From Microbacterium sp. (lineage in GTDB: Bacteria > Actinomycetota > Actinomycetes > Actinomycetales > Microbacteriaceae): a stretch of DNA of 64,000 nucleotides. The notes beneath the pieces were generated by a model, which saw only the letters and a program-made list of their open reading frames with translations, did not search any database and was not told the DNA's origin. How positions within the stretch are numbered: the first letter of the stretch is position 1; the number at the start of each line of letters is the position of its first letter. The translations under genes were made by a program, and so were the position numbers. Below, piece after piece: positions 35,510 through 47,927 of this stretch. The stretch lies in NCBI RefSeq assembly GCF_031179285.1, contig NZ_JAPSHY010000001.1:1-64000 (forward strand), written 5' to 3'.

Positions 35510-36675
35510 AGCAGTACCTTTTCACCATCATCCTGACGGCCACGATCACGTTCGTGCTGACCTGGGCGGTGTGGCGGCTGAGCCTGCGCTTCAAGCTCTA
35601 CCCAGGGATCCGCGAACGTGACGTGCACACGACGCCCACTCCGCGGCTCGGCGGCATCGCCATCTTCCTCGGCATCGCCGCTGCGATCGGCGTCTCGGCG
35701 GCGAATCCGTTCTTCGAGACGATCTGGGTTCGGCCGCAGACCATGTGGGCGATCCTCGGAGCCTCGTTGCTCATCGCTGTCATCGGCGTCATCGACGATC
35801 TGTGGGACCTGGACTGGATGATCAAGCTCGGAGCGCAGTTCCTCGCTGCCGGCGTCATCACCGTCGGAGGCGGCCTGCAGATCCTCTCGCTGCCCTTCGG
35901 CGACATCATCGTGTTCTCCAGCTGGTTCAGCATCACGATGACGATGTTCGCGATCGTGATCGTGATGAACGCGGTGAATTTCATCGACGGCCTCGACGGC
36001 CTCGTCGCCGGTGTCTGCCTGATCTCGAACGGCGTGTTCTTCGCCTACTCGTACATCCTCACCCGCGACACTGGGCAGTCGAGCTACTTCAACCTGGCCT
36101 CCTTCCTCGCTGCAGTCCTGATCGGCGCATGCTTGGGCTTCCTTCCCCTGAACTGGAGCCCGGCGAAGCTCTTCATGGGCGACTCAGGGGCACTGGTGAT
36201 CGGCCTGCTGATGGCGACGTCGGCGATCGCCCTCACCGGGCAGCTGGACCCGTCGGCGCTCGACCCCGAGCAGATCGGGCGCTCGCAGCTTCTCGGAGCC
36301 TTCATCCCGATCCTCCTGCCGGTCCTCGTGGTGCTGCTGCCGCTGCTGGACTTCGGCCTCGCGGTGCTGCGCCGGATGAGCGCGGGCAGATCGCCGTTCT
36401 CGCCCGATCGCAAGCACCTGCATCATCGGATGCTCGACCTCGGTCATCGTGACCGCGACGCCGTACTCATCTTCTACGCGTGGGCCGCCGTGCTCTCGTT
36501 GGCGGTGCTGCTCATGTACGTCGGCGCCCGCGAGGACTGGCCCGGGCAGTATCTGCCGGGCGTGGCCTTCGGCGTGGTCGGCATCGCCGCCTGCCTCGTC
36601 ATCACTCTGCCCTCTCGCCGCACGAAGCGTGCGGTCTCCGCTGAGCCCGATCCGACACCCCTGGAGTCCCGATGA
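35506..36675 (+). CDS. Polyprenyl-phosphate sugar-1-phosphate transferase (WecA/TagO/MraY family)
   Basis: Integral membrane enzyme transferring a sugar-1-phosphate (probably GlcNAc or MurNAc-type) from UDP-sugar to undecaprenyl or decaprenyl phosphate. 389 aa, about eleven helices. Catalytic signatures: VIDDLWDLDW, NFIDGLDGLVAG and the HLHHRMLD loop characteristic of WecA/TagO rather than MraY. GTG start overlaps the Sua5 gene, and its stop overlaps the next gene. In Actinobacteria this locus sits upstream of atp genes; the enzyme likely primes a wall polysaccharide. Confidence 0.92.
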   Translation: MKQYLFTIILTATITFVLTWAVWRLSLRFKLYPGIRERDVHTTPTPRLGGIAIFLGIAAAIGVSAANPFFETIWVRPQTMWAILGASLLIAVIGVIDDLWDLDWMIKLGAQFLAAGVITVGGGLQILSLPFGDIIVFSSWFSITMTMFAIVIVMNAVNFIDGLDGLVAGVCLISNGVFFAYSYILTRDTGQSSYFNLASFLAAVLIGACLGFLPLNWSPAKLFMGDSGALVIGLLMATSAIALTGQLDPSALDPEQIGRSQLLGAFIPILLPVLVVLLPLLDFGLAVLRRMSAGRSPFSPDRKHLHHRMLDLGHRDRDAVLIFYAWAAVLSLAVLLMYVGAREDWPGQYLPGVAFGVVGIAACLVITLPSRRTKRAVSAEPDPTPLESR

Positions 36676-37202
36676 GCCCGAGCCCCGTGTCCAGCACGCC
36701 GATCCTGCGCCGCACCCTGATCTGGTCGGGGGTCGCGACCGTCGGGCTCGCCGTCGTCGCCGGGGCGCTCGGCTTCCTGTTCGCCCACGTGCCCGGCCTC
36801 GTCAGCGGTCTGCTCGGGGTGCTGCTGGCCGCACTCTTCCTCGCGATCACGGCGATCAGCATCCTCGTCGCGAACCGCTGGTACGGCGACCCGCTGTACG
36901 TGCAGCTGTTCTTCGCCATCGTCCTCGGGGGGTGGCTGCTGAAGCTCGGCGTCTTCGTCGTGGTGATGATCGTGCTCAGCGGTGCGCCATGGATCCACCC
37001 GATGACGTTCTTCCTCTCGATCGTGGCTGGCGTGATGATGTCGCTGGCGATCGATGTGCTCGTGCTGACGCGGATGCGACTGCCCCATGTCAGCGACACG
37101 TCTCTGCCCACCGAGGTGCCGGAAGACGTCGCCCCGGGGGTGCGAAAGGGCGCGCCAGCACCGGCTCCGACGGGGGACGAGCCGGATTCGAGCACCCGCT
37201 GA
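36672..37202 (+). CDS. AtpI-like membrane protein
   Basis: 176 aa, four transmembrane helices within residues 15-135 and a Pro/Ala-rich cytoplasmic tail. Position directly upstream of atpB and text such as FAIVLGGWLLKLGVFVVVM suggest ATP synthase protein I, which helps c-ring assembly. Similarity is loose, as is usual for this family. Overlaps the sugar transferase by 4 bp. Confidence 0.65.
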   Translation: MSPSPVSSTPILRRTLIWSGVATVGLAVVAGALGFLFAHVPGLVSGLLGVLLAALFLAITAISILVANRWYGDPLYVQLFFAIVLGGWLLKLGVFVVVMIVLSGAPWIHPMTFFLSIVAGVMMSLAIDVLVLTRMRLPHVSDTSLPTEVPEDVAPGVRKGAPAPAPTGDEPDSSTR

Positions 37203-37334
37203 TTCTGATAGGGTTGAACCGTGCCCGCCGCTCGCCCGCGAGCGCTTGCGCTGTGAAGCACACCGACCGTCGTCGCCCCGGTTCTGACCGGTGCCCCGAA
37301 GCTGGAGCCCGCGCTGTTTAATCTTGCTGCGACC
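37203..37334 (+). promoter_or_regulatory. Intergenic region ahead of atpB
   Basis: 132 bp, no gene. TAGGGT (about 37209) is a possible -10. There is no convincing Shine-Dalgarno before the atpB start. The in-frame coding potential extends back to a stop at 37254, so a slightly longer atpB with a rare start codon cannot be excluded. Confidence 0.3.
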
Positions 37335-38415
<1,081 letters not shown>

Positions 38416-38442
38416 TCCGCACCGACTTCTGAAGGAGACAGG

Positions 38443-38994
38443 ATGCTGAACGCTCTTGTCACGAACCTCGCGGCGGAGGAGACACCCAATCCGCTCATCC
38501 CCGCGTGGTACGACATCATCTGGTCGGGCCTGTGGTTCCTCGTCATCCTCGTCGTCGTCTGGAAGGTCGCCCTTCCGAAGCTGACGGCGATGCTCGACGA
38601 GCGCTCCGCCGCCATCGAGGGCAACATCGCCAAGGCCGACGAGGCGCAGAAGCAGGCGGAGGCGGCGCTCGAAGAGTACACGCGTCAGCTCGCTGAGGCG
38701 CGCACCGAGGCCGGCGAGATCCGCGAGGCCGCCCGCGAGGACGGCAAGAAGATCGTCGCCGAGGCGAAGGAGACGGCGGCCGCAGAGGCTGCTCGTATCA
38801 CCGCGACCGCGCACACGCAGATCGAGGCCGAGCGGCAGACCGCTCTCGTCTCGCTGCGGTCCGAGGTGGGCTCTCTCGCCATCGACCTCGCCGGTGGCGT
38901 CGTGGGGGAGACCCTCTCCGACGACGCACGTGCGACGGCCGTCGTCGACCGGTTCCTCGCCGACCTCGAAGCATCCGAGAAGGCGGCTCAGTAA
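38443..38994 (+). CDS. atpF: ATP synthase F0 subunit b
   Basis: 183 aa: one N-terminal helix (YDIIWSGLWFLVILVVVWKV) and a long Ala/Glu-rich coiled-coil stalk that dimerises and binds delta. GAAGGAGA precedes the ATG. Its stop codon shares one base with the atpH start (TAATG). Confidence 0.96.
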   Translation: MLNALVTNLAAEETPNPLIPAWYDIIWSGLWFLVILVVVWKVALPKLTAMLDERSAAIEGNIAKADEAQKQAEAALEEYTRQLAEARTEAGEIREAAREDGKKIVAEAKETAAAEAARITATAHTQIEAERQTALVSLRSEVGSLAIDLAGGVVGETLSDDARATAVVDRFLADLEASEKAAQ

Positions 38995-39782
38995 TGGGCA
39001 GCGCGACCACTCAGGCACTCGCGGCGTCCGTCCAGGCGCTCGCCGAGGCGTCCGGCGTCACGCTCGACACCGCGCGGGAGCTCTTCGCCGCCGCACGTGC
39101 CGTGGGCGGGTCGTCCCACCTGAGCGGCGCGCTTGCTGACCCCTCGGCTCCGGCCGAGGCGCGGCGGAACGTCGTCGGAGCCGTGTTCGGGGAATTCTCC
39201 GCACTCACCAGAGACGTCCTCAAGGTGGCTGTGGCCGAGCGCTGGTCGAACGCCGACCAGCTCATCGACGGTATCGAGGAGCTCGCGATCCGCGCGGCCG
39301 CGCTTTCCGACGCGAACGCCGACATCGAGGGCGAGCTGTTCGCCTTCTCCCGCGTGATAGCGGCGAACTCCGAACTCGAGCTGGCCCTCGGCAGCAGGCT
39401 CGGCGGCGAGGATGCCAAGGGCGAACTCGTCGAGCGTCTGCTCGCGGGCGGTGCCAGCACGCAGGCGACCCTGGTCGTTTCCTCGCTCGTGCGTCAGCCC
39501 CGAGAGCGCCGCATCCGTCAGTTGCTGAACCGGGCGATGAACATCGTCTCCAGCCAGCGCGGGCGCGTCGTCGCCACCGTCTACAGCGCCAAGGCGCTCA
39601 CCGATGCTCAGCAGAATCGTCTGAGCGACGCTCTCTCGCGTCGCTACGACGGCCGGGTGTCGCTCAACGTCGTCATCGACCCGACCGTGGTCGGAGGTCT
39701 GCGCGTGCAGATCGCCGATGATGTCATCGACGGCAGCATCGCAGCACGTCTCGCCGATCTTCGACAGAAGCTCGCGGGCTAA
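38994..39782 (+). CDS. atpH: ATP synthase F1 subunit delta
   Basis: 262 aa, longer than the roughly 180 aa of E. coli delta but normal for Actinobacteria, whose delta has an added N-terminal helical part. The C-terminal signature [20 protein letters not shown] near 228-247 is well conserved. Joins stalk b to the alpha3beta3 head. Starts within the atpF stop. Confidence 0.95.
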   Translation: MGSATTQALAASVQALAEASGVTLDTARELFAAARAVGGSSHLSGALADPSAPAEARRNVVGAVFGEFSALTRDVLKVAVAERWSNADQLIDGIEELAIRAAALSDANADIEGELFAFSRVIAANSELELALGSRLGGEDAKGELVERLLAGGASTQATLVVSSLVRQPRERRIRQLLNRAMNIVSSQRGRVVATVYSAKALTDAQQNRLSDALSRRYDGRVSLNVVIDPTVVGGLRVQIADDVIDGSIAARLADLRQKLAG

Positions 39783-39835
39783 CACGATTTTCGCGCGGGG
39801 AACCGCGCAGACTCTCTCAATACAAAGGGAAGACA

Positions 39836-41476
<1,641 letters not shown>

Positions 41477-41495
41477 CCGCGTGAGGTACTGATCA

Positions 41496-43872
<2,377 letters not shown>

Positions 43873-43874
43873 CC

Positions 43875-44135
43875 ATGGCGCTGCACGTCAGCCTCGTCTC
43901 CGCCGATGCGGAGGTCTGGACGGGAGAAGCGAGCCTTGTGGTCGCGAAGACCGTCGAGGGCGAGATCGGGTTCATGACCGGCCACGAGCCGGTGCTGGCC
44001 ATCCTCGCCGAGGGTCAGGTCCGGATCACTCAGACCGACGGATCCAAGGTGCTGGCGAACGCGCAGGACGGATTCCTCTCCATGGAGGGGAACAATCTGA
44101 CGATCGTCGCCGGCAACGCAGCTCTCATCGCGTAA
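43875..44135 (+). CDS. atpC: ATP synthase F1 subunit epsilon
   Basis: 86 aa: the N-terminal beta-sandwich (VSLVSADAEVWTGEASLVVA, GEIGFMTGHEPVLAIL) is complete, but the C-terminal helical hairpin of longer homologues (about 120-135 aa) is missing. Short epsilon forms occur in several Actinobacteria and lack the up-state inhibitory helices. Starts 2 bp after atpD and ends the operon. Confidence 0.94.
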   Translation: MALHVSLVSADAEVWTGEASLVVAKTVEGEIGFMTGHEPVLAILAEGQVRITQTDGSKVLANAQDGFLSMEGNNLTIVAGNAALIA

Positions 44136-44145
44136 CAACCGTACG

Positions 44146-44183
44146 AGCGCCCAACGACCCGTATAGCGGTCGTTGGGCGCTTT
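44146..44183 (+). terminator. Rho-independent terminator of the atp operon
   Basis: Perfect 14-bp stem AGCGCCCAACGACC/GGTCGTTGGGCGCT around loop CGTATAGC, followed by TT, 10 bp after the atpC stop. The strongest hairpin in the window. Confidence 0.88.
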
Positions 44184-44260
44184 GCGCGCTCCGGATCGCG
44201 CGCCGTGTGACGACCACGAGACCGATTCCGACAGCCGAGTGAGTGGAGTGAGTCCCGGGA

Positions 44261-45016
44261 ATGAAGATCCTGCTGCCGCCGTCAGAGACCAAGCGGTCGG
44301 GCGGCTCCGGCGCACCGCTGGATCTGCCGGGCCTCGCGCTGCCCTCGCTGTACGACGAGCGACAGGCCATCGTGGACGCGCTCATCAGGCTCGCCGATGA
44401 CGAGGAAGCGTCCCGCAGGGTGCTCAAGCTGAGCGACCGCCAGCTCGAGGACATTCTTCACAACCGGATGCTGTGCACCGCCGCCACGATGCCAGCCGTC
44501 GATCGCTACACCGGCGTGCTGTTCGACGCGCTCGACGCTGCGAGCCTGCCGCCGGCACCCCGCCGCTGGCTCGGAGCACACGTCTGGATCCACTCCGCGC
44601 CTTTCGGACCGGTGGGAGCCCTCGACCGCATCCCGGCGTACCGGCTCGCCGCCGGCACCTCGTTGCCGGGTGTGCCGGCGCTGCGTCGCCACTGGGCCGA
44701 GGCCACGTCCGCTGCCATAGCCGCCGAACGGCCGGGCTTCGTGCTCGACCTCCGCAGTGAGGCGTATGTCGCGCTGGGACCGATCGCCACGACGGTGACG
44801 TCCGCATACATCCGTGTGGTCACGGACGACGGCGAATCCTCCCGCGCGCTGAATCACTTCAACAAGAGGTCCAAGGGAGAGCTGGTTCGCGCACTCGCCG
44901 AGGATCGCCCGCGCATTCGCTCCCTCCGAGGACTGCTCGACTGGTCGACACCGCGCGGCATCATCCTCCGCCCGACGGTGACCACCGGAGTCATCGAACT
45001 CGTGGTCCGGGACTGA
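44261..45016 (+). CDS. yaaA: YaaA family peroxide-stress protein
   Basis: 251 aa. The N-terminus MKILLPPSETK is the YaaA (DUF328/UPF0246) hallmark, and the C-terminal NHFNKRSKGELVRAL matches its conserved DNA-contacting helix-hairpin-helix. E. coli YaaA lowers free intracellular iron during hydrogen peroxide stress. Here it stands alone after the atp terminator. Shine-Dalgarno CCGGGAA lies near the ATG. Confidence 0.9.
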   Translation: MKILLPPSETKRSGGSGAPLDLPGLALPSLYDERQAIVDALIRLADDEEASRRVLKLSDRQLEDILHNRMLCTAATMPAVDRYTGVLFDALDAASLPPAPRRWLGAHVWIHSAPFGPVGALDRIPAYRLAAGTSLPGVPALRRHWAEATSAAIAAERPGFVLDLRSEAYVALGPIATTVTSAYIRVVTDDGESSRALNHFNKRSKGELVRALAEDRPRIRSLRGLLDWSTPRGIILRPTVTTGVIELVVRD

Positions 45017-45047
45017 ACACTCCGGCGACATCTCTTCGCGTGTGCGA

Positions 45048-45077
45048 TTGATGATCGATTCGCGCGGCCGCTAGCAT
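45048..45077 (+). promoter_or_regulatory. Promoter of the Pro-rich membrane protein gene
   Basis: TTGATG (45048-45053) and TAGCAT (45072-45077) with 18-bp spacing, one of the best -35/-10 pairs in the window. Confidence 0.6.
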
Positions 45078-45083
45078 TGCGTT

Positions 45084-45125
45084 GCGGAGCTGACGCTCCG
45101 TGACGGGGGACGAGATGCGTCTCCC
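45084..45125 (+). promoter_or_regulatory. Two tandem hairpins in a 5' untranslated region
   Basis: CGGAGC/GCTCCG with loop TGAC (45085-45100) and GGGGGAC/GTCTCCC with loop GAGATGC (45105-45125) occupy the predicted leader just downstream of the promoter. Possible mRNA stabilisers. Confidence 0.45.
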
Positions 45126-45148
45126 GAGACCAAAGAAATGTGAGTCTC

Positions 45149-45904
45149 ATGGGTTACGACGACTACGGCGCAGGCTACATCGGCCTCCTGCTTGCATACT
45201 CCTTCGTGATCTTTCTGATCGCGGTCGCTGGCTACGTCCTGGGTTCTCTCTTCTACATGAAGATCTTCCAGAAGGCGGGCGTGCAGGGAGGCTGGCGAGC
45301 ATGGGTCCCCGTCTACAACATGATGGTGTTCTTCAAGCTCGGCGACCTGAGCCCGTGGCTCGTCCTCTACGGAGTCGGCGGCGCACTGCTGCTGAGCTGG
45401 ATCGGCATCGGCGTCATCTTCTCGATCGGGCTCGCCGTACTTTCCGCCATCGCGGCATGGCGCATCGGACTCAAGCTGCAGAAGGACGCGGTCTGGGTCG
45501 TCCTGTACGTTCTGCTGAGCATCGTGTGGCTGGGCATCAACGCGTTCGACAAGTCGCGCTGGAACCCGAACATCCCCCCGGCACCATGGGGCGGAAATGC
45601 TTTCCTCGCTGATCGCACGGTCTGGCAGGGCGTTCCCTCGCAGCCGTCGGCCGCCGCCGCGCCTCAGGGCTACGGCGCCGCACCTCAGGGGTACGCCCCG
45701 CCTGCACCGCAGGGGTACACCCCTCCGGCGCAGCCCGGCTACGCTCCTCCCGCGCAGCCCGGATACACGCCTCCGGCAGCACCGACGACGGGTGGCGCCC
45801 CTGGAGTCCCGCCGGTTCCGCCGTCGACTCCGCCGGCACCTCCCGCCGCTCCGCCGGCCGCGCCTCCGGCACCTCCCGCCGGTCCCACGCCGCCGCCGGC
45901 GTGA
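45149..45904 (+). CDS. Membrane protein with Pro-rich repeat tail (DUF5684-like)
   Basis: 251 aa. Four hydrophobic helices in the first 130 residues with text AGVQGGWRAWVPVYNMMVFFKL between helices 1 and 2, as in DUF5684 signal-peptidase-neighbour proteins. The C-terminal 90 residues are degenerate PQGYxPP repeats (QGYGAAPQGYAPP, QPGYTPP) ending in a Pro/Ala run. Tail is probably cytoplasmic or wall-spanning and disordered. A GTG three codons upstream (45140) is an alternative start. Function unknown. Confidence 0.7.
   Translation: MGYDDYGAGYIGLLLAYSFVIFLIAVAGYVLGSLFYMKIFQKAGVQGGWRAWVPVYNMMVFFKLGDLSPWLVLYGVGGALLLSWIGIGVIFSIGLAVLSAIAAWRIGLKLQKDAVWVVLYVLLSIVWLGINAFDKSRWNPNIPPAPWGGNAFLADRTVWQGVPSQPSAAAAPQGYGAAPQGYAPPAPQGYTPPAQPGYAPPAQPGYTPPAAPTTGGAPGVPPVPPSTPPAPPAAPPAAPPAPPAGPTPPPA
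45655..45790 (+). repeat. Degenerate tandem repeat encoding QGY/QPGYxPP units
   Basis: Six or more imperfect copies of a roughly 24-30 bp unit encoding PP-A-QPGY-type peptides within the membrane protein gene. Prone to length variation. Confidence 0.55.
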
Positions 45905-45917
45905 TGATGTGAACATC

Positions 45918-45947
45918 AGGGCCCTCGACCGAGAGGTCGGGGGCTCT
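45918..45947 (+). terminator. Rho-independent terminator
   Basis: AGGGCCCTCGACC pairs with GGTCGGGGGCTCT (13 bp with two G-U pairs) around loop GAGA, 13 bp after the stop of the membrane protein gene. Confidence 0.7.
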
Positions 45948-45997
45948 GTCGTTCCGGGGCACGGAGCGTACGCTGCGATCCACTTCATCGGCTCGGG

Positions 45998-46003
45998 TAG
46001 CGT
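45998..46003 (+). promoter_or_regulatory. -10 hexamer of a leaderless promoter
   Basis: TAGCGT, 6 nt before the ATG at 46010. Confidence 0.5.
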
Positions 46004-46009
46004 GGAGAC

Positions 46010-46987
46010 ATGGTCATGTCCTATCGCCGGGTCGGCGCTTCCGGTCTCCTCGTCTCACCCACAGGCCTCGGCTGCAACAACTTCGGCCGAGCCGGTACCG
46101 CGACCGAGACGCTCGCCGGTACCCGTGAAGTCCTCGATGCGGCCATCGCCAACGGCATCACCCTTCTCGACACCGCCGACATGTACGGTGCGGTGGCCGG
46201 AACCAGCGAGGAGCTCATGGGTGAGGCGCTGGAGGGTCGCCGTGATCGAGTCGTCCTCGCGACCAAGTTCGGGCACGACCGCGACATGGGATACGACTTC
46301 CCCGCGGCGCGAGGCTCTCGGCGGTACGTGCGCCGCGCCGTCGAGGAGTCGCTGCGTCGGCTTCGCACCGACTGGATCGACCTCTACCAGCTGCACCTGC
46401 CGGATCCGGAGACGCCGATCGTCGAAACGATCGACGCGCTGGACGAGCTCGTGCGAGAGGGGAAGATCCGCTACTACGGGCACTCCAACTTCACCGGATG
46501 GCAGATCGCCGAAGCCGAGTTCACTTCGCGGGCCCGGGGGAGCGGGCGATTCATCTCGGCACAGAACCATTACTCGCTGCTGGCCCGAGCCGCAGAGCGC
46601 GAGGTGATCCCCGCGGCCGAACGATACGGGCTCGGCCTCCTCCCTTACTTTCCGCTCCACAACGGACTGTTGACCGGGAAGTTCACGCGGGAGGGCGGGC
46701 CGGCGTCGAGCCGAATCATGTCGACGCGCAAGCATCTCTGGGAGAACGCTCCGTGGGACGCACTCGACAAGTTCCGCGTGTTCTGCGCCGATCGGGACAT
46801 CACCATGCTTCAGGCCGCGTTCGGCTGGATGCTCGCGCAGCCCGCGGTTTCGAGCGTCATCGCCGGCGCGACATCGGCATCGCAGGTCGAGGCGAACGCC
46901 GCCGCCGGCACGGCGTGGAGCCCGACTGCGGAGGATCTCGCTCTCATCGACGAGCTGTTCCCGCTCCCCGCAGATCCGGGCGCCTGA
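46010..46987 (+). CDS. Aldo/keto reductase
   Basis: 325 aa, (beta/alpha)8 NADPH-dependent carbonyl reductase. The catalytic tetrad is visible: Asp and Tyr in LLDTADMYGA, Lys in LATKFGHDRD and His in LYQLHLPDPETP. C-terminal cofactor segment SSVIAGATSASQVEAN is typical of the YajO/AKR11-12 type. The promoter hexamer selects the ATG two codons before MSYRRVG. Substrate not predictable. Confidence 0.92.
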   Translation: MVMSYRRVGASGLLVSPTGLGCNNFGRAGTATETLAGTREVLDAAIANGITLLDTADMYGAVAGTSEELMGEALEGRRDRVVLATKFGHDRDMGYDFPAARGSRRYVRRAVEESLRRLRTDWIDLYQLHLPDPETPIVETIDALDELVREGKIRYYGHSNFTGWQIAEAEFTSRARGSGRFISAQNHYSLLARAAEREVIPAAERYGLGLLPYFPLHNGLLTGKFTREGGPASSRIMSTRKHLWENAPWDALDKFRVFCADRDITMLQAAFGWMLAQPAVSSVIAGATSASQVEANAAAGTAWSPTAEDLALIDELFPLPADPGA

Positions 46988-47071
46988 CTGTGAGCGCGAG
47001 AGCGCGTTCCACTACGATGTGTGAGTATCCTGCGCTCGCCCGACTGGTTGCAGGCATTTCGGAGGACCCAC

Positions 47072-47878
47072 GTGGCTGAGACGACAACCCAGACGCGCAT
47101 GATCACGGTCGCGGACCGCGAACTGCAGCTCTCCTGGGCCGGTGCCACGGATCAGGGACGCCGTCGAGACAGCAATCAGGATGCCTTTCTCGCCGAGTTC
47201 CCGCTCTTCATCGTTGCGGACGGCATGGGAGGCCACGCCGGCGGTGAGATCGCCAGCCGGAGCACCATCGGTCGCCTGCAGTCGATGCTGGTCGACGGGC
47301 CGATCGCGCGTGACGCCATCGAGCGCGCACTCGAGCTCGCCGTCGGTGACATCGCGGCTCACCCCGAGACGACCGACGAAGGGACCGGAACCACGCTCAC
47401 CGGGGTGTATCTCGACGTCGACGACCACGAGCCGCACTGGGTCACGCTGAACATCGGAGACTCCCGCGTCTACCTCCTGCGCGATGACCGGCTCGTCCAG
47501 GTGACCACCGATCACTCCGTCGTCCAGGAGCTGATCGCGGCGGGCAAGCTCTCCCCGGAGGAAGCCGAAGGGCACCCCTACAGCAATGTGATCACGCGAG
47601 CGGTCGGGGCGAGCGAGCTGACCGCGCCGGACTACATCATGATCGACGTGCGTCCCGGTGACCGCTTCGTCATCTGCTCCGACGGCCTCACCAAGGAGCT
47701 CACCGACTACGGCATCCAGCACTTCCTCCGCGAACACAGCGACCCCGGGTCCGCTGTCGATGCGATGATGGCGGCGGCGCTCGAGAACGGTGGCCGAGAC
47801 AACGTGACACTCATCGTCGTTCAGGCGGAACCGGATTGGGACGACTCGTCCTCCACAACAACCGAGACCGTCGAATAG
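47072..47878 (+). CDS. PP2C-family serine/threonine phosphatase
   Basis: 268 aa single-domain PPM phosphatase. Metal-binding motifs: RRDSNQDAF (first Asp), ADGMGGHAGG, CSDGLTKELTD and GGRDNVTLIVV. No membrane segment, unlike mycobacterial PstP. GTG at 47072 is preceded by GGAGG at 6-7 nt; a frame open to 47021 has no such site and starts 3 nt after a possible -10. Lies 49 bp ahead of the EccC-like ATPase on the same strand, suggesting joint expression. No kinase gene is in the window. Confidence 0.9.
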   Translation: MAETTTQTRMITVADRELQLSWAGATDQGRRRDSNQDAFLAEFPLFIVADGMGGHAGGEIASRSTIGRLQSMLVDGPIARDAIERALELAVGDIAAHPETTDEGTGTTLTGVYLDVDDHEPHWVTLNIGDSRVYLLRDDRLVQVTTDHSVVQELIAAGKLSPEEAEGHPYSNVITRAVGASELTAPDYIMIDVRPGDRFVICSDGLTKELTDYGIQHFLREHSDPGSAVDAMMAAALENGGRDNVTLIVVQAEPDWDDSSSTTTETVE

Positions 47879-47927
47879 GGACGAATCGCTGTGGACAGCG
47901 TCCGCTGACACCTCGGCCGCTGGTCGA

